Shown here: positions 12,701 to 20,035 of the stretch, in pieces
Layout: each line of letters begins with the position of its first letter
Position numbering within the stretch: position 1 is the stretch's first letter
Assembly: GCA_017654935.2 (NCBI GenBank)
Contig: CM065711.1
Location: 31,847,371-31,911,370 of the forward strand
Source: Phymorhynchus buccinoides
Lineage: Eukaryota; Mollusca; Gastropoda; Neogastropoda; Raphitomidae
Length of the DNA: 64,000 bases
Direction of reading: 5' to 3'
Made by a program: the position numbers and the translations under genes
The notes under the pieces: generated by a model
What the model was told of the DNA's origin: nothing
What the model saw: the letters and a program-made list of their open reading frames with translations, nothing else
The model's database searches: none

Positions 12701-15700
12701 GGTGTGTATGCGCGTGGGGGGGCAGATGTGTGTCTGGGTGCAGTGCGTTTATGAGAGAGCCATGTGAGTGTGTGTGTGCCATGTATTGAGAAAGTGTGTG
12801 TAGGTGGGGTCCCAGGAAAGGGGGTGGGGAGGGGTGCGTGTTTCCAAAGTAAACTCCTGTTTAGTTGGAAATGTCCCGGATGTGTTTGTGCACTGTGCGA
12901 ATCTGTGCGTGGTGTCCCATTTAATGCAATAGAAATAATGGGAATTTTATAGCATTCTTTCTCACATGAGCTCAGTGGGACCCTCTTGATAACAAGAACT
13001 CTAGGCAAACCTCTAATGCATTAGTAAGTGAAATAGTCCCTGGGACACCAACGTTCTCTTACTTCCGGGACACATTGGGAGCCCACACACACGTACTGCG
13101 CGTGGGCGGGCAGATGTGTGTCTGGGTGCACACACGTTTAATGAGAGAGGAGTAAAATGTGTGTGTGTGAACATGTGTTTGAGAAAGTGTGTGTAGGTGG
13201 GGTAAGGAAAGGGGGTGGGGAGGGGAGTGCGTGTTTCCAAAAATAATACTCCTGTTTTGTTGGAATTGTGCCCGGATAATAGTTTGTGCACTGTGCGAAT
13301 CTGTACCCTTCTACCTCATTTTAACATCTATGAAAGTCTGTCCGTGTGAGTGCAACGTCGTGCGTGTGTGTAGTGAGTTGGCATTGCCTTACATTGTTTG
13401 GTGTTGGTATTGGTATTTCTTCTTGTCACAGAGACTTGTAACTGTCAAATACGTGCTGCTCCCACCTGGAGAGGATGTCACCTCTAGTGCTGCGCCACTC
13501 TTTTGGTTGTTGCATGCCAGCGTTTTTATGTGTGGCTGACGGGGGAGGGGTAGGGGTAAAGTTTGGTCAGCTGCTCTGTTACCACTGGGTTGTTTAGCAT
13601 GCGTTAACAGGGCTCCCAATCGTCCCGCAAAACAAGGGGTCCCCGGGACTCCTCATAGAGGGTCCTAGAGGCGGGATAGAGGGTCCCAGTGGCATAGCGA
13701 ATGCTAAAAAGAATTTTTCTAGCGCATCCCTGGGACCCCCTGCACATTCCTTTAGAGGGTCCTGTAGAATTTTAGTGCTTCATAGATAGACCCCCAAATG
13801 GGGGTCCCTGGGAGTCCTGGTTAAGTACGTGAGCAAACGGGACCTCAGTTTTTGTCGTCTCATCGGGAAGGAAAACATTCGGACCACAAGGGCTAGTGGA
13901 GAGTGTGCAGAAACGTTTTCCGCGCTGCGGCCATGAACGATCTTAAGTTTGTTTGGTTTGGGTTCGCGAGGCGAACGAGTCACCACTGAGCCACTGTGCC
14001 TCTGTTCAAACCTTGACCCACACTACAGCCCTGATGGAACGCAACACTAACTCGGCGGTAGTTGTTGAGGTAAGGGCCTTGTTCAAATCTGTGTTCACAG
14101 CTGTGTGGTATGGTGGACAAAATGGTATCAAACGCACAGGCAATTTTGCACGTACATTTGTCAGAGTTTCTAGAACAAACGCAGGAGAATGGACCAGTAA
14201 GGCGGAAAGACAGTAGATGACAGTAAGGCAGAGTCAAAGAGAGTGATGGGAAGTTTTCAAGCACATAACTTCCAGAAGATGGGGGAACTATCTCCACGGG
14301 TAGAAAGCATAAGCTAAAATACTGGAATTAAAAAGAAAAGTACCCCCTTTGGGGGGGGGAGGGTGGGTGGGTGTCTTTTGTATAAATGGTTCCCCCCTTC
14401 TGGAAGTTCTGTGCTTGTAACTTCCTCTAATCCATCAGTCCTTGACTCTGCCTTTTCCCTTTGCTTACTGTCATCTGCTAGCTTTCTATCTCACCGGTCC
14501 ATTCTCCCTGCCTTTTTTCTATAAATTCTTACAAAGATTTCTTCAGCCGAAGTCGGACATGCTGGGCCTAACTATTTCTTAGTTAGGCGCATAATGGCAG
14601 CATGACGCATCTACGCTCACATGACAGGAAACTGTCTGAGCGAACAAAGAAAAAGAAGAAGAAAACGCACGTGCAATTTTGCACGTACATTTTATAAAAT
14701 TGCACATGCATTTTACTATTTTTAGAAAATTGCACATGCAGTTTTTTGCAAATACTGTCGACTATTTTTAGACAATTGTATGTGCAGTTTTGTATTATAT
14801 TGCACATACATATTTTCCTAAACTACGATTTTTTGTATGTTGATATTATTGCGGACAGGCCCAGCAGGCTCAGCGGGAGCAGTCGCGGCAGGAGCACAGG
14901 AAGAAGGAGAGAGAAATACGATGTTTTGTATGTTGATATTATTGTGGACAGGCCCAGCAGGCTCAGCAGGAGCAGTCGCGGCAGGAGCACAGGAAGAAGG
15001 AGAGAGAAATACGATGTTTTAGTATGTTGATATTATTGCGGACAGGCCCAGCAGGCTCAGCAGGAGCAGTCGCGGCAGGAGCACGAGAAGGAGAGAAAAA
15101 TACGATGTTTTAGTATGTTGATATTATTGCGGACAGGCCCAGCAGGCTCAGCAGGAGCAGTCGCGGCAGGAGCACAGGAAGAAGGAGGAGAGAAAAATAC
15201 GATGTTTTGTATGTTGATATTATTGTGGACAGGCCCAGCAGGCTCAGCAGGAGCAGTCGCGGCAGGAGCACGAGAAGGAGAGAAAAATACGATGTTTTAG
15301 TATGTTGATATTATTGCGGACAGGCCCAGCAGGCTCAGCAGGAGCAGTCGCGGCAGGAGCACGAGAAGGAGAGAGAAATACGATGTTTTAGTATGTTGAT
15401 ATTATTGCGGACAGGCCCAGCAGGCTCAGCAGGAGCAGTCGCGGCAGGAGCACAGAAGAAGGAGAGAAAAATACGATGTTTTAGTATGTTGATATTATTG
15501 CGGACAGGCCCAGCAGGCTCAGCAGGAGCAGTCGCGGCAGGAGCACAGGAAGAAGGAGAGAAAAATACGATGTTTTAGTATGTTGATATTATTGCGGACA
15601 GGCCCAGCAGGCTCAGCGGGAGCAGTCGCGGCAGGAGCACGAGAAGGAGAGAGAAATACGATGTTTTGTATGTTGATATTATTGCGGACAGGCCCAGCAG

Positions 15701-17159
15701 GCTCAGCGGGAGCAGTCGCGGCAGGAGCACGAGAAGAAGGAGAGAGAAAATACGATGTTTTAGTATGTTGATATTATTGTGGACAGGCCCAGCAGGCTCA
15801 GCAGGAGCAGTCGCGGCAGGAGCACGAGAAGAAGGAGAGAGAAAATACGATGTTTTAGTATGTTGATATTATTGCGGACAGGCCCAGCAGGCTCAGCGGG
15901 AGCAGTCGCGGCAGGAGCACAGGAAGAAGGAGAGAGAAATACGATGTTTTAGTATGTTGATATTATTGCGGACAGGCCCAGCAGGCTCAGCGGGAGCAGT
16001 CGCGGCAGGAGCACGAGAAGGAGAGAGAAATACGATGTTTTGTATGTTGATATTATTGCGGACAGGCCCAGCAGGCTCAGCGGGAGCAGTCGCGGCAGGA
16101 GCACGAGAAGGAGAGAAAAATACGATGTTTTGTATGTTGATATTATTGCGGACAGGCCCAGCAGGCTCAGCGGGAGCAGTCGCGGCAGGAGCACGAGAAG
16201 GAGAGAGAAATACGATGTTTTGTATGTTGATATTATTGCGGACAGGCCCAGCAGGCTCAGCAGGAGCAGTCGCGGCAGGAGCACAGGAAGAAGGAGAGAG
16301 AAATACGATGTTTTGTATGTTGATATTATTGCGGACAGGCCCAGCAGGCTCAGCAGGAAGGAGAGAGAAATACGAGCAGTCGCGGCAGGAGCACGAGAAG
16401 AAGGAGGAGAGAGAAATACGATGTTTTAGTATGTTGATATTATTGCGGACAGGCCCAGCAGGCTCAGCGGGAGCAGTCGCGGCAGGAGCACGAGAAGGAG
16501 AGAGAAATACGATGTTTTGTATGTTGATATTATTGCGGACAGGCCCAGCAGGCTCAGCAGGAGCAGTCGCGGCAGGAGCACAGGAAGAAGGAGAGAGAAA
16601 TACGATGTTTTGTATGTTGATATTATTGCGGACAGGCCCAGCAGGCTCAGCAGGAGCAGTCGCGGCAGGAGCACAGGAAGAAGGAGAGAGAAATACGATG
16701 TTTTAGTATGTTGATATTATTGCGGACAGGCCCAGCAGGCTCAGCAGGAACAGTCGCGGCAGGAGCACAGGAAGAAGGAGAGAGAAATACGATGTTTTAG
16801 TATGTTGATATTATTGCGGACAGGCCCAGCAGGCTCAGCGGGAGCAGTCGCGGCAGGAGCACGAGAAGAAGAGAGAAATACGATGTTTTGTATGTTGATA
16901 TTATTGCGGACAGGCCCAGCAGGCTCAGCGGGAGCAGTCGCGGCAGGAGCACGAGAAGAAGAAGGAGAGAAAAATACGATGTTTTGTATGTTGATATTAT
17001 TGCGGACAGGCCCAGCAGGCTCAGCGGGAGCAGTCGCGGCAGGAGCACGAGAAGAAGAAGGAGAAGGACAAGCAGGACCGGGAGGCGCAGCGCCTCAAAC
17101 AGCAGCAACGCAAGGAGACGGAGAAGAAGCGAACCCAGAAGGGAGAGAGGAGGAGATGA
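548..17159 (+). CDS. CCDC43: CCDC43 orthologue, complete six-exon gene
   Basis: Joining 548-718, 4108-4207, 9406-9541, 12194-12252, 14029-14069 and 17010-17159 gives 657 nt: 218 codons plus stop, with every junction in phase and GT-AG. Human CCDC43, from memory, is 224 residues. Recognisable landmarks are an N-terminal helical part (WLTEKLKSL, then VSYIISMLD), then CKQIVDEW, ERKRAILAQYAHVSD, the short RNTN motif in exon 5, and a Lys/Arg/Gln-rich coiled coil ending KKRTQKGERRR. All these have clear counterparts in the vertebrate protein. The family is poorly characterised. The N-terminus is thought to form a small helical (PWI-like) domain and the C-terminus is a charged single helix. Introns are large and full of transposons. 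Exons 2, 4 and 6 have tandem partial copies next to them. The orthology is firm; the biochemical role is unknown. Confidence 0.92.
757..999. mobile_element. Foldback MITE, TGTCGCA family, copy 1
   Basis: Both ends carry inverted TGTCGCATGAAAAAAGGTAG-type termini and arms of about 100 bp. The flanks CAGCC (752-756) and CAGCC (1000-1004) are an exact 5-bp target-site duplication. The loop side contains a short run of (GGGTTA). It lies in CCDC43 intron 1, just past the donor. Related copies are at 53973-54190 and 54757-55449. No coding capacity is visible, and the superfamily is not assigned. Inside the right arm the last 18 bp or so are duplicated. Confidence 0.9.
1005..1589. other. Intron 1 sequence without recognised gene
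   Basis: The sequence is AT-rich and ends in a poly-C run (about 1557-1578). No conserved protein, RNA gene or complete repeat was recognised. Short open frames on both strands lack codon structure or homology that I can see. Confidence 0.6.
1590..2046. mobile_element. MITE with CAGGCATGAAAG termini, copy 1
   Basis: The left end CAGGCATGAAAG and right end CTTTCATGCCTG are inverted. The flanking TATATT (1584-1589 and 2047-2052) is a 6-bp target duplication. A longer relative is at 27691-28620, also with a 6-bp duplication (ATGTTT). CAG termini with 6-bp duplications suggest a hAT subgroup; that assignment is inference. Confidence 0.85.
2070..2466. repeat. SINE fragment bracketed by inverted SINE-tail arms
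   Basis: 2070-2160 and 2382-2465 are near-exact inverted arms (the shared core reads GCGCTGCACTTGCAGCGACG). They bracket a + strand fragment (about 2168-2372) of the dispersed SINE also found at 58975-59345, recognisable by AGTGGCAAC, GGTGGCGCGCCTCTGGCTGC and CACAGACGCCTCTGTGACTA. The arms resemble a diverged version of the same SINE tail. The unit could form a hairpin of about 400 nt in the CCDC43 pre-mRNA. Confidence 0.75.
2463..2656 (+). pseudogene. Non-LTR retrotransposon reverse transcriptase, C-terminal remnant
   Basis: The translated frame contains RRGHSEQYCKIPCHTHRRSS, then TIREWNALHPDTT and a terminal FRRLLAEF before a stop. This is the familiar extreme C-terminus of invertebrate non-LTR reverse transcriptases: a loop and 'WN.LP' motif after the thumb. 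Everything upstream (fingers, palm, endonuclease) is missing, so this is a 5'-truncated dead copy in CCDC43 intron 1. Clade not determined. Confidence 0.75.
2660..3642. other. Intron 1 sequence without recognised gene
   Basis: Mixed unique and probably repetitive sequence with poly-C and poly-A runs. No conserved coding region recognised. The part from about 3606 on is the intronic portion of the exon 2 repeat unit. Confidence 0.5.
3643..3862. mobile_element. MITE with CAGACCTGTT termini, copy 1 (220 bp)
   Basis: The ends CAGACCTGTT and AACAGGTCTG are inverted, with an exact 6-bp target duplication TTGTGG (3637-3642, 3863-3868). It is inserted in the polypyrimidine region of the first partial copy of CCDC43 exon 2. 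Removing the MITE and one TTGTGG restores an intron end parallel to the other copies. A second copy is at 29199-29406. Confidence 0.9.
3878..3940 (+). pseudogene. CCDC43 exon 2, partial upstream copy A (acceptor half)
   Basis: A TCCTTAG acceptor is followed by 21 codons parallel to the working exon 2, ending at the same AGC TCC. The sequence then switches to intron sequence without a good donor. It differs from exon 2 at 11 codons, with five silent changes and no frameshift or stop. Its CKEI motif matches the vertebrate CCDC43 residue better than the CKQI of the working exon. It is separated by exactly 115 bp from copy B. Confidence 0.85.
3993..4055 (+). pseudogene. CCDC43 exon 2, partial upstream copy B (acceptor half)
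   Basis: Over 63 nt this is identical to the first 63 nt of the working exon 2 (4108-4170). It has its own acceptor (TTTTGTCAG) and lies 115 bp upstream. After AGC TCC it runs into intron sequence and an in-frame TGA about 33 nt later. Splicing to this copy would truncate the protein. Confidence 0.9.
4108..4207 (+). CDS. CCDC43: CCDC43 coding exon 2
   Basis: The acceptor is TTTTATCAG and the donor is AAAG/gtcagt, phase 0 in and phase 1 out. The exon encodes GEGKSSAACKQIVDEW and then SANAQVKK, matching the conserved CKEIVERW helix of the family. It is the only one of three tandem copies with the 3' half and donor. Confidence 0.92.
4385..8250. repeat. Pyrimidine minisatellite, ~90-100 bp CT-rich unit
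   Basis: About 3.9 kb of CT-rich tandem repeats in CCDC43 intron 2. The recurring landmarks are GAGTCTCTCCCTCCCCCCTT, CTACTTTGTCTCTATTT, CCTCTGTCTTTAACTCTTTG and TCTGTCTCTCT. Units vary by (CT)n length and by deletion of blocks. Open frames of Ser-Leu-Pro here (and Arg/Glu on the other strand) are repeat translations. Confidence 0.95.
8568..9100 (-). mobile_element. Nested TTAA element with conserved METD... reading frame
   Basis: Flanked by TTAA (8564-8567) and a one-base-mutated CTAA (9101-9104), inside another TTAA element. It is the reverse orientation of the copy at 20754-21271. One end, CTCTTCTACTGCC, matches; the other end has lost about 11 bp of its terminus. It carries a minus-strand reading frame (8863 to 8651) beginning METDDDFWRELLQDGDSDDE. 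Confidence 0.82.
8651..8863 (-). CDS. Putative piggyBac-like transposase N-terminal exon remnant
   Basis: 70 codons starting METDDDFWRELLQDGDSDDE, then VAESELRRIKK. The first half is strongly similar to the frame at 20978-21190 in a second, oppositely oriented copy. The middle has diverged by a frameshift. An acidic N-terminus inside a TTAA-flanked element suggests the first exon of a piggyBac-type transposase, but no catalytic domain is present. Function is not established. Confidence 0.45.
   Translation of the reverse strand: METDDDFWRELLQDGDSDDEAFTGFTAKEVAESELRRIKKELLNYLGFAAADRQGILVMIRASVFNEFLK
9406..9541 (+). CDS. CCDC43: CCDC43 coding exon 3
   Basis: The acceptor is CCCCCAATAG and the donor is GATGA/gtatcc; phase 1 in, phase 2 out. 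The exon encodes DAGDVLSAIMEQQTLATVKE and then ERKRAILAQYAHVSDGDE. The AILAQYA-V-D stretch is the best conserved segment of the family. No tandem copy of this exon was seen. Confidence 0.93.
9542..10170. other. Intron 3 sequence without recognised gene
   Basis: No homology recognised. A few lines of moderately GC-rich sequence near 9880-10160 could be old repeat. Nothing coding is supported. Confidence 0.5.
10174..10716. mobile_element. PIF/Harbinger-like non-autonomous element
   Basis: Inverted ends AGGGCTTCGTACACTAGCG and (reverse complement) AGGCCTTCGCACACTAGCA are flanked by TTA on both sides, the TWA target typical of PIF/Harbinger. A minus-strand stretch beginning MADHDDSSSSEDEM (around 10500) may be the start of a lost protein, but no transposase domain is visible. 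Confidence 0.75.
11240..11437 (-). mobile_element. Fragment of pogo-like TA element
   Basis: A reverse-orientation partial copy of the element at 35817-36378. Shared blocks include the right end AGGAGTTTGTCTG followed by TA, AACAGAGGGTCGTAAAATAG and CTCAAATGAGAGG. The left end could not be located. Confidence 0.7.
11561..12005. mobile_element. MITE with GTAA...GGACTGTAAGCCGC termini and internal 17-bp array
   Basis: The ends (GCGGACTGTAAGCCGC left, GCGGCTTGTAGTCCG right) are inverted and related to the element at 46534-46939. Inside, 11768-11928 is a tandem array of a 17-bp unit (GCTTATGCTTCGACGTG), with every third or so copy carrying an extra GCTTAT. The three open frames over the array are repeat translations. 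Confidence 0.75.
12194..12252 (+). CDS. CCDC43: CCDC43 coding exon 4
   Basis: The acceptor is CTCCAACCAG and the donor is GATG/gtatcc; phase 2 in, phase 1 out. The exon encodes ETDEEAVEIAPAAKAKGDSD, an acidic linker corresponding to the DEEDEADEKDD stretch in vertebrates. Its 3' 40 nt plus donor are copied twice downstream. Confidence 0.88.
12326..12365 (+). pseudogene. CCDC43 exon 4, partial downstream copy 2 (donor half)
   Basis: The last 40 nt of exon 4 with its GATG/gtatcc donor and about 60 nt of following intron repeat 113 bp downstream. There is one silent difference (GGG to GGT). It has no acceptor and is preceded by a poly-G run. Confidence 0.88.
12433..12472 (+). pseudogene. CCDC43 exon 4, partial downstream copy 3 (donor half)
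   Basis: A third copy lies 107 bp further on, with donor GACG/gtatcg. Of seven substitutions, five fall in third codon positions, and the frame is kept (one Pro-to-Val change). It looks like old coding sequence rather than neutrally decayed sequence. Confidence 0.82.
12488..12701. mobile_element. MITE with CAGGGCTCCC termini, copy 1
   Basis: A diverged copy of the element at 49381-49600. Its ends are CAGAGCTCCCAGG and TTGGGAGCCCTG, with internal ATGTGCAGGGGGTCCCAGGG and GGACCCTCTAT landmarks. No target duplication survives. Confidence 0.7.
12702..13330. repeat. Tandem duplication, ~380 bp spacing, G/T-rich
   Basis: 12702-12915 and about 13085-13310 share a long sequence: GGGCAGATGTGTGTCTGGGT, then GAGAAAGTGTGTGTAGGTGG, GTGCGTGTTTCCAAA, and TTTGTGCACTGTGCGAATCT. 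A partial MITE end (about 13020-13085) lies between them, so the duplication includes MITE sequence. It lies in CCDC43 intron 4. Confidence 0.8.
13425..14020 (-). mobile_element. SINE (reverse orientation), split by a MITE
   Basis: Tail-side landmarks (CACAGAGACTTG, GCTCCCACCTGGAGAGGATG) and head-side landmarks (GGGACCTCAGTTTTTGTCGT, GTTCGCGAGGCGAACGAGTC) match the SINE at 58975-59345 read backwards. The MITE at 13608-13819 sits inside the CATGCGTTAAGTACGTG segment. The SINE head ends only about 10 bp before exon 5's lead-in, so exon 5's branch region partly lies in or beside SINE sequence. Confidence 0.72.
13608..13819. mobile_element. MITE with CAGGGCTCCC termini, copy 2
   Basis: Ends CAGGGCTCCCA and TGGGAGTCCTG are inverted. 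GTTAA on both sides, with one base offset, is consistent with a 6-bp duplication (CGTTAA) that lost a base. It is inserted in a SINE. Confidence 0.82.
14029..14069 (+). CDS. CCDC43: CCDC43 coding exon 5 (41-nt micro-exon)
   Basis: The acceptor is CCACACTACAG and the donor is GAG/gtaagg; phase 1 in, phase 0 out. The exon encodes ALMERNTNSAVVVE, aligning with the LLFRNTNVEDVLNA segment of vertebrate CCDC43. It is easy to miss because of its size. The RNTN match and the correct phases at both ends support it. Confidence 0.85.
14334..14650 (+). repeat. Dispersed ~310 bp repeat, family G, copy 1
   Basis: Shared landmarks are CTTCTGGAAGTTCTGTGCTT, GACTCTGCCTTTTCCCTTTG, GTCCATTCTCC, TCGGACATGCTGGGCCTAAC and AGGCGCATAA. 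Other copies are at 20220, 21928, 24190, 25622 and 62860. I see no tRNA boxes, terminal inverted repeats or protein, so the class is unknown. Confidence 0.8.
14834..17009 (+). repeat. Tandem array of 23 partial CCDC43 exon-6 copies with splice acceptors
   Basis: Counting the acceptor core GCGGACAGGCCCAGCAGGCT (or GTGGACAGG...) gives 24 occurrences, the last being the working exon 6. Mean spacing is about 93.5 bp. Each partial unit has intron end (TATGTTGATATTATTGCGGACAG in substance), about 50 nt of exon 6 start (AQQAQ(R/Q)EQSRQEHEKKE), then a junction to GAAATACGATGTTTT and GTATGT. Read in the exon frame, every partial unit meets TGA in TATGTTGA. Differences between units are point changes and 3-nt or 1-nt indels; one unit (about 16331-16430) has an internal rearrangement. 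Alternative-frame ORFs across the array, up to 250 codons, are repeat translations. Confidence 0.95.
17010..17159 (+). CDS. CCDC43: CCDC43 coding exon 6 (last)
   Basis: Acceptor TTGCGGACAG, phase 0, ending in TGA at 17157-17159. It encodes AQQAQREQSRQEHEKKKEKD and then REAQRLKQQQRKETEKKRTQKGERRR in substance: a highly charged helix with the conserved basic end of the family. It is the only copy in the array that carries the C-terminal half and the stop. Confidence 0.95.
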   Translation, partial: AQQAQREQSRQEHEKKKEKDKQDREAQRLKQQQRKETEKKRTQKGERRR

Positions 17160-17500
17160 CGCTACGCGGGGACCTTAGCTTGTGTGGCCGGAAGGTGTTG
17201 GAGTTTTTTTGCAATGAGAGGGTTTTTTCGCATAAGGGGTTTCATGCTGTGTGCTAATTTTGAACGGTGGGAGATTTGCTTGTAAAAGATTTTTTGCTGG
17301 AGATATTACTGAGGGGGGGGGGGTTAAGATTTTCACCTTCAGATTTTGGGGATTCTGAAATAAATGAAGGCATCTTAGCATTCTTTTGTGGGGGGAAGGT
17401 GTTGGTTTTTTTGGCAATGAGAGGGGTTTTCGCGTAAGATGTTTCGTGCCGCATGCTAATTTTGAACGGTGGGAGATTGCGTGCTGGAGATATTACTTGT
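17160..17500 (+). other. CCDC43 3' UTR region with internal duplication
   Basis: About 17185-17300 and 17388-17500 are diverged copies. Shared landmarks are GGAAGGTGTTGG, GCAATGAGAGGG, GCTAATTTTGAACGGTGGGA and CTGGAGATATTACT. The first AATAAA after the stop lies between the two copies, so the second may be beyond the cleavage site. Confidence 0.7.
17359..17364 (+). promoter_or_regulatory. Candidate polyadenylation signal AATAAA
   Basis: This is the first canonical AATAAA, 200 nt after the CCDC43 stop codon, with T/G-rich sequence following. A plausible 3' end; no transcript evidence is available here. Confidence 0.5.
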
Positions 17501-17777
17501 GAAATTAAATTTAACCTGAAAATGGGGGTGAGTTAGTTTGTTGTCGTATCCTGGCTTAAAGACTCCAGGGATTATCCTAACAGCGGAAGCACTTGAACAC
17601 CCAAGGCACAAATGCACCAGCTAGGGATGAGAACATTACGTGTGTGACTGACCGTTTGATTACCCCGCCACGTGGGCAGCCACACTCCGACTTCGGAGGA
17701 TTTTGGACTGATGGTGTTATGCTAGGAGCTTGCCATGGCTAGAGACAATCCCCCACATTACTATGCAGTAGACACAT

Positions 17778-17914
17778 AAAAGACACAAGGTGTTCAGGTA
17801 GTATTTGGTCCTTTAATGAAAGTCAATAACCAGACGTTTCGTATGGTTTTCGAAACGTCTGGTTATTGACTTTCATTAAAGGACCAAATACTACCTGAAC
17901 GCCTTGTGTCTTTT
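17778..17914. repeat. Near-perfect hairpin, ~64-nt arms
   Basis: Left arm 17778-17841 and right arm 17851-17914 are complementary except for a few bases, around a 9-nt loop. An example core is GGTCCTTTAATGAAAGTCAA. Probably a short foldback element. It would make long dsRNA if transcribed. Confidence 0.9.
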
Positions 17915-18052
17915 ATTGGTCCTAGTGGTCATCTATTTATTTTCAAGTGTTTACTATGCAGTACATAGCACCATTTTGATGTAGCCTTGGTGTTCTAGCT
18001 TATGTCAATTGGTCCGACACAGCCTTTTGCCAAGGCGAGGGGGTGAGTTTAA

Positions 18053-18249
18053 CCCTTTCGCCGCCAGCCACTTTTCAACCAAAAAGTTCTGTCAAACTAG
18101 GTCAAGTAACGTTGGCATCTGCAATACTGTCAACCCCCCCCACCCCCCCTATGACATGTATCAAATAAGGCCTTTACTTATCTCCAAAAATTAAAAGCAT
18201 AAGGTCACTGGATATCAGATCCCGTTTTCACGCCTTTTAGCGACATGGG
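18053..18249. mobile_element. piggyBac-like TTAA MITE (CCCTTTC family), truncated
   Basis: TTAA at 18049-18052 followed by CCCTTTCGCCGCCAGCCA. The body matches other copies up to GCGACATGGG, where it is interrupted by an element beginning CAGACCTG at 18250. The far end was not found. Confidence 0.78.
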
Positions 18250-18880
18250 CAGACCTGCCTACTGCTACGATTTGGCCGTAGCAGCTACGAAAAATAAGGC
18301 TTTGCTACGGAGCTACGGCAACCTTAACATTGCTACGGAAAAAAACAAATTGCCGCCGCATTTTATTTTTGCTTTAAGTATATAATGCCGTTCCCGGTTT
18401 TGTCTGTTTCGCCGTGTCACGCGCGATAACCTAGTCACTTCCATTTTTATCAAAGTGACTGCGCATGCGTTCTTATTACTTTTCTCTGAAAAACATGGCG
18501 GACTCCAGCAGCAGTAGTGATTCGGGAGATGTTTCAAACGAAGAAAAACGAACCCAAACCAGAAAACGAAACTCATCTGGCACACCATCTTGTTCTAATT
18601 AGAAAAACATCGGCCTGCCGCACAAGTTTTCAAAATAGCTTACACGGAGGAGTGGCCTTGCATCGTCAGAAGTTGACTCGGTGCGAACCATGCTCGCTGC
18701 AGTGCAACCTCTGCCATGCGGACTTCTCTGTGAATCATGGCGGTAGAGATGATTGCCGTCAACACGTTCAACGGTTCAATCGGCGAAACATAGAAGCAGT
18801 GCATTTCGGCTCAGGAAGAGAACAAATCGATTGCCGTCGTTTGTGGATTCTACGAAAAAATTTGCCATGCTACTGAAAAT
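18250..18880 (+). pseudogene. hAT-like element with degenerate zinc-finger transposase N-terminus
   Basis: Begins CAGACCTGCCTACTGC, the same CAGACCTG terminus as the 220-bp MITEs. It contains ATG at 18495 (MADSSSSSDSGDVSNEEKR, stop at 18600). Further on, a frame reads CNLCHADFSVNHGGRDDCRQ then HVQ (about 18700-18760). C-x2-C with FSV-HGG and following histidines is the BED/TTF-like zinc finger found at the start of some hAT-family transposases. Several frame changes and a missing catalytic region show it is dead. Right terminus not found. Confidence 0.55.
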
Positions 18881-19231
18881 TGATGGCTGGGCTACTGATT
18901 GCAAAAATTCTTTTGACTGCAAAAGCAGGTTAATTTTTATAAGGATCGAAACAAAAGTTGAATTGAAACGTGTAGATCTTTGCATTTTTATTTTTGGTAT
19001 AGGTTTATTTTCGTATCTTTTGGTTTTTGTCTGGATTTGTAGCTTTTCTTTATTTGAAAGGCGTATTTTGGAAATTGGAAATATTTGTTCAGAGGCACGA
19101 GTATACCGCAATTGGAGAGAGTGAGTGTGTGAGTGTGAGTGTTGCTTTTCTTTTGCCCCCGCTAGAACGCTTTGTTCCAGTTTTGTTCAATAAAACGTGT
19201 GAAAAAACTAACCCTGCTTGACATTACTCTG

Positions 19232-20035
19232 TTCAGTTTGTAACATTTTTCTTTGGTCGTTTGTTTGTTTGTTTGTAAATGACACGTTTTAATGTTCTCT
19301 GATTCTTCCCAGTCCTGAAGCGGTGATGACCGCATTAACAAAATAATGTCCAAGGTGTTTGTCTGTGTATACAGGACAGGGTTCATAGGGGCCTTACCAG
19401 TCCTTATAAGTCTTGACCAATTGAAATCTCCAAGTAAGGCCTTACTAGTGCTTACATTCGCTTCAAGGTCCTTACAAGTCCTGACAGCTGCCAAAAACTG
19501 CCCTGAGCAGCAAGACCATACTCAAAATAGATTGCAGAAGCAGCGATTTTACACTTGAGAAACATCGCTCAGCACCTACTCCACCTTACCCCCCTCCCCC
19601 ACCTTCCCGTTTCAACTGACCGCTTAGCAGACGAACAATGCACCGCGAATTGTCAAGATAAATTGGACTGAAATCTCGTTCTTTATCCTGGTGTCGTTTT
19701 GCGAGAAAACCTGTATATCTGTGTCAGCCATAGTTTTTCTATCTGCTTAGACATTGTTTACAATGCTGGGAAAGTGTTCCTTTCAAGATCATTGGCTAAA
19801 AGATGGAGATTATCCTTAGGCCTACAGGTCCTTACAAGGTCCTTACTTGGGGATAGCTGAAAGCCCTGGGAACCCTGCAGGATGTTGTTCAGTTTGTAAC
19901 ATTTTTCTTGGGTCGTTTGTTTGTTTGTTTGTAAATGACACGTTTTAATGTTCTCTGAATCTTCCCAGTCCTGAAGCGGTGATGACCGCATTAACAAAAT
20001 AATGTCCAAGGTGTTTGTCTGTGAATACACAGGAT
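19232..20035. repeat. Duplicated ~140 bp block (19232-19372 and 19884-20035)
   Basis: Both blocks contain GTTCAGTTTGTAACATTTTT, a (GTTT)n run, CCTGAAGCGGTGATGACCGC and AATGTCCAAGGTGTTTGTCT. The latter looks like the 3' tail of a dispersed retroelement. The intervening 0.5 kb holds nothing else that I recognise. Confidence 0.65.

Noticed and set aside
15954..16706. A 250-codon open frame with ~31-residue repeats (LILLRTGPAGSAGAVAAGA type) and hydrophobic minus-strand frames
   Set aside because: They are out-of-frame or antisense translations of the exon 6 array. The genuine exon frame reads AQQAQ-EQSRQEHEK and continues only in the last copy.
14834..17009. Possible CRISPR-like array
   Set aside because: Units are contiguous repeats without unique spacers, in a eukaryotic intron, and match the start of exon 6.
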